Origin: Calditrichota bacterium
Lineage (GTDB): Bacteria > Zhuqueibacterota > Zhuqueibacteria > Zhuqueibacterales > Geothermadaptataceae
Assembly (NCBI GenBank): GCA_008501765.1
Contig: QQUE01000001.1
Location: 1 to 64,000, forward strand
Length of the DNA stretch: 64,000 nt
Direction: 5' to 3'
Position numbers and translations under genes: made by a program. Positions 53,091 through 63,451 of this stretch are shown here, in pieces. Numbering within the stretch: position 1 is the first letter of the stretch; each line of letters starts with the position of its first letter. The notes under the pieces are model-generated. The model searched no databases, was not told the DNA's origin, and saw only the letters and a list, made by a program, of their open reading frames with translations.

Positions 53091-54773
53091 GTGGTACGCA
53101 TCGTGAATAAAAGCTGGTTGAAAAATATCTTTCTGTTGCTCTCACTTTTTACCTCGAGCACTGTGGCGCAGAGTGTCAATTCTGACAGTTCGGAGCAGCA
53201 TATTGACTTTGAAGCAATTTATCAGCTCAATGACTCATTTCTACAAAAATGGCACATAAAAAAGGCCGCCCAATTGGCTGACCGGAATGATCTTGCCGAA
53301 ATTATAGAATTGCAAAATGAAGCCCGCCTTTTTGCAGAGGTCAACGATTTTGAGACTGCAAGTATACTGCTGGACGCCGCTCGTGAATTGGCTGCCTCTT
53401 TCGAAAAAGCTGAGCCCGAAGAATGGGCGGGCGAGGCCACTAATTTTGTCGATCTTTCAGCGTCACAATTTACCAAACAGATCATCTTCGGTACAGATTT
53501 CTGGCAGTTTAAAGATGAATTGGCTTATCAGTTGGATGAGCCGCAAATGGAAGCTTCACTTAATCCGTTTGCAGGGGTGCGCTTATTGGGGAATTTTCAA
53601 ATAGCAAAATTTAACCGTCTGGAAACGATGGCTCAATTTAAAGCCTCCAATGAATATAACAATGCCGAGTTTTATTTTAAAAATACCATCGGATCGGAAA
53701 ATGATAATCAGCTGATCATCGAAAATCGATTCGAAGGATCGAAAGAAACGCGCAGCTTCGATTCGCAGTATGTTGGTAATATACTCAGTTTGAACGGAAA
53801 AATGCACCTCAGCGATCAGGTCGTATTCTCGGTTGGCGATGATTTCCGGGTTCGAAATTATAGCGGTGCTGATGCTTTTTCTGACAATTATCAGCAAAAT
53901 CGTATTTTTTCGACCGTACAATACAGCCCAACGCTCTCGACACGGGCTTATGCAAGTTATAATTTTAATAACCGAAGGCATGCAAAATCGGATTCTCTCG
54001 ATTATGACGAGCACCGGATTGACATTACACTTTTCCAACTGACAGCCCAGAAAACTTCGTTTTTTTTCGAAAATATTTGGACTCGGCGAAATTATTTTAA
54101 TAATAATTCGCAAAACAGTTTTTTTAATTCATATCAGGAAGAATATTTTTTAGGGGATATACGAATTGGGTTTACCGATGTGCTGGCGCTTGGTTTGCGA
54201 GCCGACTTTTTGCTGCGGCACTATGATGAATTTAACGAGCGAGTTATCACAGACGCGAATGCCGAAGAATCTGATTTGTCCCTCGCAATTCCGGATTATC
54301 TGAATTTTTCCTCAAATCCCCGATTTTTGTTTACACTTCTGGGTGATTGGCAGGCTGGAGTTGGCTATTTATACAATATGCGAATTTACCGCGACAATAT
54401 TATCAACTCCGAGCCTGTTTCGCTCACCGATGCTGCTCAAATCAACACACCGCTGCAGACAGAAGTTCTTTTTGATGATTATTATTCCCATGGATTCACG
54501 TTGAGCCTGGAGCTATTTCGAATGAATGGATTTATGCTCAGCATCACCAACCAATATGAGGAACGGCGCTACCCCAATTCACCGGATGTCTCGGGTCGGC
54601 TTTTTAATCATGACACCCGGATTAATTCGATCCTGCTTTTCTCATCCTGGAAAATGGGGCAAAATATCGAGTTGAGCACACTAATTAATTTTGATGATGA
54701 AAAAGCCCGTGACGAGGATGTTGGTGATATGAAAAATACTTTTCTATCGCTCGATTTTTCCTATACATTTTGA
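53091..54773 (+). CDS. exported beta-barrel-like protein, hypothetical
   Basis: This 560-residue protein starts at GTG 53091 or possibly GTG 53103. The signal peptide is IFLLLSLFTSSTVAQ. A helical N-terminal segment (about 40-110, ALLDAARELAASFEKA-like) is followed by about 400 residues of repeated amphipathic strands, ending SLDFSYTF with a terminal Phe, as in outer-membrane barrels. No family is recognised. Its 1-nt spacing from the YXWGXW gene implies coupled translation. Confidence 0.75.
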   Translation: MVRIVNKSWLKNIFLLLSLFTSSTVAQSVNSDSSEQHIDFEAIYQLNDSFLQKWHIKKAAQLADRNDLAEIIELQNEARLFAEVNDFETASILLDAARELAASFEKAEPEEWAGEATNFVDLSASQFTKQIIFGTDFWQFKDELAYQLDEPQMEASLNPFAGVRLLGNFQIAKFNRLETMAQFKASNEYNNAEFYFKNTIGSENDNQLIIENRFEGSKETRSFDSQYVGNILSLNGKMHLSDQVVFSVGDDFRVRNYSGADAFSDNYQQNRIFSTVQYSPTLSTRAYASYNFNNRRHAKSDSLDYDEHRIDITLFQLTAQKTSFFFENIWTRRNYFNNNSQNSFFNSYQEEYFLGDIRIGFTDVLALGLRADFLLRHYDEFNERVITDANAEESDLSLAIPDYLNFSSNPRFLFTLLGDWQAGVGYLYNMRIYRDNIINSEPVSLTDAAQINTPLQTEVLFDDYYSHGFTLSLELFRMNGFMLSITNQYEERRYPNSPDVSGRLFNHDTRINSILLFSSWKMGQNIELSTLINFDDEKARDEDVGDMKNTFLSLDFSYTF

Positions 54774-55001
54774 TGCACCTCCATTTTCTCCCTTTAAACA
54801 TGTAAAACTTGTTTCGATTGATGTTCGATTTAAAACGATGGCCTGCGGCAGGAGCAGATTTTTGTGATAGACACAAACTTTTTGTTATAATTTTTTCTGA
54901 AAATATTGTTCAGTCGAAACAAATTTGTTATCGAGCCGTCAACAGCAGATAACTTTGGAAAACAGTTATTTTTTGCTATATTTGTTTTGAAAGGAGGAGT
55001 T

Positions 55002-55667
55002 ATGGCCAAATCAAACAATCAGGTGATTGGTGGCATTTTTCTAATAGCTATCGGTGCTATATTATTTCTCAATGAATTAAGATATCCCTTTTTGGATGGC
55101 GCAGTTTGGGGGGCATTCGTAATTTTTGTTTTTAGTATGATAGCATTTTGGGGTTATTTTCAGGATCGAGCGCCATGGAAGTTAATTTTGGGAATTTTTC
55201 TCCTGTTTCTCGCCGCTATAATATTGGCGGAACAAATGGGTTATATTTATGGCGATTACCGTGGAGCTTTTGTGCTCTGGAGTTTAGCAGCGGCATTCCT
55301 CGGTGTATTTTTCATTAAAAGAGATCAGTGGTGGGCGTTAATCCCCGCCGGTGTACTTGCAACCCTGGGACTTATTGTTACGCTTGAAGCCGGGTGGTAT
55401 TTTAACGATGATTTTATCCCGGTGATTCTTTTCTTCGGATTTTCAACACCGTTTTGGATTCTCTTTTTTCTTCGTAACGATACCAATAAATTGGGTTGGG
55501 CAATCTGGCCGGCAGCTATTCTGCTGATTTTTTCAGTGATGCTACTTGGTAAAGTCTACTTCTGGGATTTTGAAGAATTTTTCTTCCCCGGTTTACTAAT
55601 TTTGATTGGTGGGTTATTAATTTTTCGCAGCTTGCGGAAAGACCGGAATCCGGGTCCCGGTTTATAA
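55002..55667 (+). CDS. membrane protein, LiaI/LiaF-like (DUF5668-type)
   Basis: From the ATG at 55002 (AAAGGAGGAG upstream) the product is 221 residues with about seven hydrophobic helices in pairs. The opening QVIGGIFLIAIGAILFLNEL and closing FFPGLLILIGGLLIFRSLRK resemble the LiaF/DUF5668 helix hairpin of envelope-stress proteins. There is no soluble LiaF domain. It may belong to the preceding envelope operon or have its own promoter. A terminator follows at 55690. Confidence 0.75.
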   Translation: MAKSNNQVIGGIFLIAIGAILFLNELRYPFLDGAVWGAFVIFVFSMIAFWGYFQDRAPWKLILGIFLLFLAAIILAEQMGYIYGDYRGAFVLWSLAAAFLGVFFIKRDQWWALIPAGVLATLGLIVTLEAGWYFNDDFIPVILFFGFSTPFWILFFLRNDTNKLGWAIWPAAILLIFSVMLLGKVYFWDFEEFFFPGLLILIGGLLIFRSLRKDRNPGPGL

Positions 55668-55689
55668 ACTTTAAAATTTTGATAATATG

Positions 55690-55724
55690 AGGCCAAATAC
55701 AAATTTAGTGTTTGGCCTTTTTTT
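55690..55724 (+). terminator. rho-independent terminator
   Basis: AGGCCAAA (55690-55697) pairs with TTTGGCCT (55711-55718) around a 13-nt loop, followed by an uninterrupted T run. Confidence 0.9.
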
Positions 55725-55908
55725 ATGGGTAAAATTATCTCATTATATTCCTATAACCGATATTGCATTTATCGAGATTTTGTCGTATGGTTAATGTTTG
55801 AATAAGTTGCCCAAACTGCTTCATTTCACGCTTTAATGAAATGCAATGCCAAAACTTCAAATGAACCTGGCATCGTTAAAAGTATTTTCGAAGAATAGGT
55901 AGAAATTA

Positions 55909-57117
55909 ATGCGAACTAAGCCCTACTTGATTGTTACCGCCCAGGGAAAATATCATGCTTACCTCATAAATGATGTGACGAGTGCTGTCACCGACTCTGG
56001 CCTGAATATCGTTGCGGTTGAACAAAATTCATCCTTTGGATTGGCCATTCTTGCGATGGTTACAGAGACCATCGAACCCGACGATTCTGTCTATGCCGCA
56101 CGGGAGCGGCTGCTCAAAAAATTTGGCAAACTCATCAATCATCAGGTCGACGTTAAAATTATTCCACCAGGTGAAATATCCCGCTTCGTCAATAAAAACA
56201 TTCAGGTTTTCACAATTATCGGACGGGACAAGGTTGGTATTTTAAAGGCCATTACCAATGCGTTGGCAAATTTTCGTGTGAGTATTGAAAAAATGCACCA
56301 CATTGCTCGTGGCGAGCTTGTGGTTATGGAGTTGTGGGTTGATGCAAGTGAACTGCGCGATTTAGCTGTTCTCAAAGATGCCATCCAACAGACGTGCAAA
56401 CGCTTCAATTTTGACACTATAATCCAGCCTGATTCACCATTCCGCCAACGGCGCCGTCTGGTCGTTTTTGATATGGACAGGACAATTATTGAAAACGAAG
56501 TTATAGACGAATTGGCGAAAGCGGCGAATGTCGGAAAAAAGGTCTCGGAAATTACATCCAAAGCCATGGCAGGTGAGTTGGAATACAAAGAATCCTTGCG
56601 GGCGCGAGTTAAGTTGCTCAAAGGCCTGTCAGCCGATCTGTTTCACGACGTGGCACAGAATATGAAATTAACCCATGGCGCTCAAGATGTGACCCGCACT
56701 TTGAAAGAGCTTGGATTCAAATTGGCATTAATTTCAGGGGGTTTTTATTATTTTGCAAATATCGTAAAAGAGCGATTAGGTTTTGATTATGTGTACGCTA
56801 ATGAACTGGAAATTAAAGATGGCGTGGTCACCGGTGAGTTAAAAGGGCCGATTATCGATGCGGAAGCCAAAGGCAGAATCTTGAAAGAAATCGCCGAAAA
56901 AGAAGGATTGACTTTAGATGAAGTTGTCGCTGTTGGCGATGGCAGTAACGATGAAATTATGCTGAAAAATGCCGGATTTGGCATCGCATTTAATGCCCAT
57001 GATATTTTAAAAAAGGTTGCAGATGGACAATTGACGCAGAAAAACCTGCACGGTTTGTTATTCTGCCTCGGTGCGACAGGGCAGAATCAAATACCGGATA
57101 CTGCTTCAGCGAGTTAA
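55909..57117 (+). CDS. serB: phosphoserine phosphatase with N-terminal ACT domains
   Basis: This 402-residue protein has two ACT-like regulatory domains (about 1-85 and 96-175, the latter with TIIGRDKVGILKAITNAL) and a HAD phosphatase domain. The catalytic motif is VVFDMDRT (188-192 region), motif II is LISGG, and motif III/IV is VGDGSNDEIML. It makes serine from phosphoserine; ACT domains usually bind serine for feedback. It precedes selA by 43 nt, and serine is the substrate from which seryl-tRNA(Sec) is built, an attractive link. Confidence 0.95.
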   Translation: MRTKPYLIVTAQGKYHAYLINDVTSAVTDSGLNIVAVEQNSSFGLAILAMVTETIEPDDSVYAARERLLKKFGKLINHQVDVKIIPPGEISRFVNKNIQVFTIIGRDKVGILKAITNALANFRVSIEKMHHIARGELVVMELWVDASELRDLAVLKDAIQQTCKRFNFDTIIQPDSPFRQRRRLVVFDMDRTIIENEVIDELAKAANVGKKVSEITSKAMAGELEYKESLRARVKLLKGLSADLFHDVAQNMKLTHGAQDVTRTLKELGFKLALISGGFYYFANIVKERLGFDYVYANELEIKDGVVTGELKGPIIDAEAKGRILKEIAEKEGLTLDEVVAVGDGSNDEIMLKNAGFGIAFNAHDILKKVADGQLTQKNLHGLLFCLGATGQNQIPDTASAS

Positions 57118-57160
57118 TTTTCCTTGGAAATCGGATGAGAAATATCAGTGAATTTATTCA

Positions 57161-58576
57161 ATGAAAAATAAAACGAACAAAATCCTGCAGGAAATTCCTG
57201 CGATTGACCAACTTCTGCAATCGGCGATAGTTAAGCAGTTCGAGCCGGAAATTGCACATAAATATATCGTTGAAATATTAAGAAATGTAGTCGCCGAAGT
57301 CCGCCGGGATGTTGTTTCTCAGCCAGAAAAATATACTGCGGCTTCTCAAATTGTTGATACGATCAACAAAAGCCTTGAATCGCATTTTAATGCACTATGC
57401 AATCCTTCGCTCCATAAAGTTATAAATTGTACCGGGGTGATTCTACACACAGGACTTGGCCGTGCGCCGCTCTCTCCCCGGGCCGTAAATCATGCAAAAT
57501 CAATACTCGATGGCTATTGCAATCTGGAGTTCGATTTGGCCACCGCAAAACGGGGCGAACGGACAGATCATGTGGAAAATTTACTTCGTTTGATCACGGG
57601 GGCAGAAGCTGCTGCTGTTGTGAATAATAATGCAGCCGCCGTATTAATCGCACTGAACTCACTGGCTGACGGAAAAGAAGTTGCTATTTCCCGTGGCGAG
57701 CTTATTGAAATAGGTGGTAGTTTCCGCATCCCGGATGTTATGAGAAAAAGTGGTGCGATTATGGTCGAAGTTGGCACGACAAACAAAACCCATTTAAGGG
57801 ATTTTGAAGAAGTTATTAATGTGAATACTGCCGGTGTTTTGTCTGTTCACACATCAAACTACCGCGTTCAAGGATTTACAGCTCAAGTTAGTTTGAATGA
57901 AACAGTTTCTTTGGCGAAAAAAAATAACATTTTTGTTTTGCACGATCTCGGTGGCGGGATTCTCCTTGATTTCGAAAAATTAGGGTTGCCCAAAGAACCG
58001 CTTGTAAGTGAAAGTATAAATGCCGGAGCTGATGTCGTTACATTTAGTGGTGACAAGGTTGTCGGCGGTCCCCAATGCGGCATAATAGTTGGGAAAAAGG
58101 AATATATTGCAGCAATTCGAAAAAATCCATTAATGCGTGTGTTACGCTGTGATAAATTGACTTATGCGCTCTTGGAAAGCACGCTACAGCTTTTTATAAA
58201 AGATGATGAAAAAGCGATGAATAATGTTGTTATTCATCAGTTTACAGCAGAAGATGCAGAGATAAAAAAACGTGCTGAAACCGTATTAAATGCGATAGTT
58301 AAATTAAACCTGCCTAACTTTGAATTTTCAATTGTTGAAACCAAAGCTCAAGCTGGTAGTGGAACTATGCCACTGGAAAATTTGAACAGTTATGCCTTTG
58401 TTATTAGTGGTAAATCAAAGATTACTCGGCTGGCGAAAGCGCTACGATTAGCCCATCCCGCAATTGTTGGATATTTAAATCAGGACAAACTTTTCCTCGA
58501 TATGCGTTCATGTTTGCCGGAAGATATTGAAAAATTAATTACCGGATTAAAGGCAACACTCGTAAAAAAACAATAA
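57161..58576 (+). CDS. selA: L-seryl-tRNA(Sec) selenium transferase
   Basis: This 471-residue PLP enzyme converts seryl-tRNA(Sec) to selenocysteinyl-tRNA(Sec) using selenophosphate. The PLP lysine is K299 in TFSGDKVVGGPQCG. The VINCTGVILHTGLGRAPL segment, the EVGTTNKTHLRDFEE loop and the GSFRIPDVM stretch are all conserved. The length fits the decameric bacterial form. selB, selD and tRNA-Sec are not in this window and must lie elsewhere if the pathway works. Confidence 0.97.
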   Translation: MKNKTNKILQEIPAIDQLLQSAIVKQFEPEIAHKYIVEILRNVVAEVRRDVVSQPEKYTAASQIVDTINKSLESHFNALCNPSLHKVINCTGVILHTGLGRAPLSPRAVNHAKSILDGYCNLEFDLATAKRGERTDHVENLLRLITGAEAAAVVNNNAAAVLIALNSLADGKEVAISRGELIEIGGSFRIPDVMRKSGAIMVEVGTTNKTHLRDFEEVINVNTAGVLSVHTSNYRVQGFTAQVSLNETVSLAKKNNIFVLHDLGGGILLDFEKLGLPKEPLVSESINAGADVVTFSGDKVVGGPQCGIIVGKKEYIAAIRKNPLMRVLRCDKLTYALLESTLQLFIKDDEKAMNNVVIHQFTAEDAEIKKRAETVLNAIVKLNLPNFEFSIVETKAQAGSGTMPLENLNSYAFVISGKSKITRLAKALRLAHPAIVGYLNQDKLFLDMRSCLPEDIEKLITGLKATLVKKQ

Positions 58577-58694
58577 ACTTGTTTGGGGATCCTGCGAAGT
58601 TTTTACATTCCTCTGTCAATGTGACGCAAAAAATATGTGTTAATAAATATTAATGCAATATGACGTATTTTTTATTAATCCTGGAATAAAAATC

Positions 58695-58722
58695 TTGACT
58701 TTTATGTACAATAGGCTATATT
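58695..58722 (+). promoter_or_regulatory. groESL sigma-70 promoter
   Basis: TTGACT (58695-58700) and TATATT (58717-58722) are spaced by 16 nt, directly ahead of the CIRCE element. Confidence 0.8.
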
Positions 58723-58732
58723 TATTTTCGCT

Positions 58733-58759
58733 TTAGCACTCTAAGTGTGTGAGTGCTAT
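58733..58759 (+). promoter_or_regulatory. CIRCE element (HrcA operator)
   Basis: TTAGCACTC-N9-GAGTGCTAT matches the CIRCE consensus except for the last base. It implies heat-inducible control of groESL through the HrcA repressor. Confidence 0.95.
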
Positions 58760-58813
58760 TAATTCGTTATAAACTATGGCTAAGAATCTATAAAAATTAA
58801 AGGAGAGACAAGC

Positions 58814-59098
58814 ATGAGTTTAAAGCCTTTGGCAGACCGGGTTGTTGTTAAACCGCTCGAGTCCGATGAACAAACGGTTGGTTCTATAATTATCCCGGAC
58901 ACAGCAAAAGAAAAACCAATGCAAGGTGAAGTAATCGCAGTTGGACCTGGAAAAATGAGCGATAGTGGTAAAATCGTGGCTATGGAAGTGAAGGTCGGAG
59001 ATAAAGTTCTTTACGGCAAATATAGTGGTACGGAAGTTTCGGTTGCCAATGAAGATTATCTGATCATGCGTGAGAGCGACATTTTTGCTATTATCTAG
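58814..59098 (+). CDS. groES: co-chaperonin GroES
   Basis: This 94-residue protein is the standard single-ring cap of the GroEL chamber. It shows [14 protein letters not shown] at the start, the mobile-loop region [18 protein letters not shown], and [22 protein letters not shown] lies upstream. It is the first gene of groES-groEL, with a 55-nt gap. Confidence 0.98.
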   Translation: MSLKPLADRVVVKPLESDEQTVGSIIIPDTAKEKPMQGEVIAVGPGKMSDSGKIVAMEVKVGDKVLYGKYSGTEVSVANEDYLIMRESDIFAII

Positions 59099-59153
59099 AT
59101 GAAATATATACTCAATTTGACTTTGAAATTACTCAACTAAGGAGAAATAATAG

Positions 59154-60788
<1,635 letters not shown>

Positions 60789-60807
60789 TTCTTAAGTTTT
60801 ATAAAAA

Positions 60808-60838
60808 AGCTCTCTTCTACGGAGGGCTTTTTTTTTAT
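60808..60838 (+). terminator. groESL terminator
   Basis: AAGCTCTCT-like arm (60808-60816) pairs with GGAGGGCTT (60822-60830), including G-T wobbles, and is followed by eight T residues. Confidence 0.85.
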
Positions 60839-61674
60839 CCTTGACATTTTTTATTTATAGCATCTTCTTAAATCCTCCCTAAAATTAAATCTTCAGTCGC
60901 CTCAAAACAAGAGTGCAGCCAATCTTATTACACACGAATTCAAAACAATTCATTTAGACTGAACAATTCAAAAATAAGCAAAATGTGCCGGGCACTTATT
61001 CAATTCTATAAAAAAATATCATGTGCCTTTGGCGATGCCAAAATTGTATTTTGAGCCTAATTACATCTAAATCGAGATTCTATTTTAGAAAGCATTTAAT
61101 TACGCAGATAGATAAAATAAAGATGCATTGTTAAATTTACAAATAACAGCGATGCGTTTTTATCGATATGGAAAATCGTGAAAATGAATATCAAATTTGT
61201 AATGATGATTTCAGAAACGATGGAAAGTTTCGATATTTTTAATACAGTTATGGCGTTTATTATTAGCATTTATGATTTACGAAATTGAATAATCTGATGA
61301 ATTTTGCTTTTACAAAATCACTCTATTTTTCCACATTTTCGCACAAAAAATACGTGCAGGAAAAATTTATATCATGGCTCACTCTAAATTTGAATTTAAA
61401 TTAAATGGTGATTCCTAATTTCAAAATTGGCTGCTGTACCAATTCTTTAAATACTTTTTTGTAATGTAAAAATAAGAGAGCGAGCTGTTCCAAAAAGATA
61501 TAATCCGAGCTGAGTTTTAACACTAAAAAAGATCTAATGATATTTTGGTACCGTTATTGCCTGCAATTTGGCCGGAAGCTGGGAAGTCTTCCCACAGGAA
61601 TCACAAGGATGGATGGCCTGATTGCTCCCGACGTACAGACATCATTAGCCAAGCAACAAAGGACGAGAGCACAA
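60839..61674. other. AT-rich intergenic region
   Basis: This stretch of more than 800 bp is AT-rich up to about 61540, then changes to GC-richer sequence (about 61550-61670) just before the PorP-like gene. That last part can be read in frame with the gene but lacks protein features and may be a leader. No known riboswitch was recognised. Confidence 0.4.
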
Positions 61675-63402
61675 ATGCGCAGAACTGCATCGAGCACTGA
61701 CAACGGCTATAAAGCCCCGTTTTTTATTTTATTTTTCATAATCGCCTTTTGGCTGCCAACCCAATTGGGTGCACAGGGTTATTATCATTGGAACACCGCT
61801 GATAAAAACAAACTCTGGGTAACTGAGATAAATCCTGCAATTGTTTCTTTTCAAAATACAGAAATCTCTGTTGGATTAAAACTTTTCCATGTCGGATTTT
61901 TACAGGGAAATTCGTTCGGATTGCGCGAAAGCCGCATCAATATCAGTGCCCCATACTACCTTCCTTTTGAAATCGGTGTCGGGATGGACATCCGTCATTT
62001 TACCGCCGGAATTTATTCTGAAATATCCAGCGCTTTATTAATAAGCAAAGAAATCTATCCAAAATTTTCTATCGGGGCAAAAGTCGCTTTGGATCACCGG
62101 GGCTTTTCAAAGGATGAATTTAATATTGTCGATGAAGACGATCCACTCATAAATTCAGGATTAAGTGTAAACGCCTTAAATCTCGGCCTCGGTGCATATT
62201 GGACACCCGGAAAATTTCGCCTGGGCATGGGTGTCGATCATTTAAATACGCCAAACGTAGGGCTCATTTCCACATCGGTTTACCCAAAAGAGGTTTCAGG
62301 TGCCATCGGCTATCAGTTGGGCATGTTTACGCCGACATTACTCGTGCATGATAATGGCATCGAAATTAAATATGGATTTTCGGTCGCCTATGAGAAGTCG
62401 AACATTGGTCGTCTGCGCCTTGGCTATGAACGCACAATGCCTGTCAAGATGGAAGCCAGTATCAATTTGACCAAAAAAAGCCAGTTGCATTATGGCATGG
62501 ATTTTCCCAACGAGGGAACGAGCGGTGCTTCGTATGGAACGCAGGAATTTGTTTATTCACAAATCCTGGCAAAAAAGCCGGTTATCGGCCAACCTGAAAT
62601 TTTATTCTCAACCAAAAAATTAGATATAATTTACGAAACCCAAGTTCGCGTTCTGGCACCAGATATTAAAGCTGCAGATCTGCAAAACTCGGGTGAACTC
62701 ATGGGGCAATATTTCACCCCGATCGGCCACAAAGACGATTTGCTTTTTGTCAAAGCTGGCGCTCTCAGCCGGTTTGAAACTGATGAAATCAGGCAAAAAC
62801 GGCACTTGCGGATCATCCGCAGCATTGGGCAAAATATTTACCAAAATCCGACATCCAAAGTTGTTATTTGGGCCGACAAACGAACTCTCGAAGACGCGAA
62901 AGAAATTAAATATCTCCTTGAATCAAAAGCACGCCTCACCGCCGAAAATATTAATATTGCGAAGATAAAAAAACAAACAGCGTTTGATTTGGCAGGTTTT
63001 GAGCCCGGCCGCAAGATGGTAAAACGCAGCAAACCACGGCTGTCAAAAGAGCGCCTGCTGGTTCATTTTCGTGTTTCAAGTCGCACCCGCAAAACCAATG
63101 GCTGGCAATTTGTGATCAAAGATTCTTATGGAAAACCTGTGCGCATTTTTTCCGGCAAGGGTTCGTTGCCCAAATCTCTGGTTTGGGACTGGCAAGACAT
63201 GGACGGGCACACGGCAACGGCCGGCGTTTACACCGGATTTCTCACGGTGAAAGCAGACGGGAATGTCGAGAGGAATGCGCGTTCAGCCGATTTGCCTGTC
63301 TATAATATCAAGCGTACCGTAACGATGAAATTTAAAAGAGAAGCAGAAATAAATTTAACCAAAAAGCAAAATCAGGATTCTGAAATCCTTGATGCTGAGT
63401 AA
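61675..63402 (+). CDS. PorP/SprF-like outer-membrane protein with C-terminal Ig-like tail
   Basis: From the ATG at 61675 (AAAGGACGAG upstream) the product is 575 residues with a signal peptide ending TQLGAQ. The N-terminal ~300 residues (YYHWNTADKNKLWVTEINPAIVSF ... LNLGLGAYWTPGKFRLGMGVDHLN) match the PorP/SprF barrel pattern, a family linked to T9SS and gliding in Bacteroidota. A middle domain (about 330-440, VVIWADKRTLEDAKEIKYLLESK) looks OmpA-like by its helix-strand layout. The tail (WQFVIKDSYGKPVRIFSGKG ... GVYTGFLTV) is FlgD-like Ig. The TolQ-like gene begins 49 nt later. Confidence 0.78.
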   Translation: MRRTASSTDNGYKAPFFILFFIIAFWLPTQLGAQGYYHWNTADKNKLWVTEINPAIVSFQNTEISVGLKLFHVGFLQGNSFGLRESRINISAPYYLPFEIGVGMDIRHFTAGIYSEISSALLISKEIYPKFSIGAKVALDHRGFSKDEFNIVDEDDPLINSGLSVNALNLGLGAYWTPGKFRLGMGVDHLNTPNVGLISTSVYPKEVSGAIGYQLGMFTPTLLVHDNGIEIKYGFSVAYEKSNIGRLRLGYERTMPVKMEASINLTKKSQLHYGMDFPNEGTSGASYGTQEFVYSQILAKKPVIGQPEILFSTKKLDIIYETQVRVLAPDIKAADLQNSGELMGQYFTPIGHKDDLLFVKAGALSRFETDEIRQKRHLRIIRSIGQNIYQNPTSKVVIWADKRTLEDAKEIKYLLESKARLTAENINIAKIKKQTAFDLAGFEPGRKMVKRSKPRLSKERLLVHFRVSSRTRKTNGWQFVIKDSYGKPVRIFSGKGSLPKSLVWDWQDMDGHTATAGVYTGFLTVKADGNVERNARSADLPVYNIKRTVTMKFKREAEINLTKKQNQDSEILDAE

Positions 63403-63451
63403 ATCGAAATAAAAAGAATTTTGCAATAAGTGTAACCAAAGGAGTAACAAA

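Noticed and set aside
54906-55001. Longer start for the LiaF-like membrane protein
   Set aside because: A strong AAAGGAGGAG directly precedes the ATG at 55002, and the upstream codons lack features.
61537-61674. Longer N-terminus of the PorP-like protein
   Set aside because: It would place 46 charged residues before the signal peptide; the ATG at 61675 has a better ribosome-binding site and exposes the signal directly.
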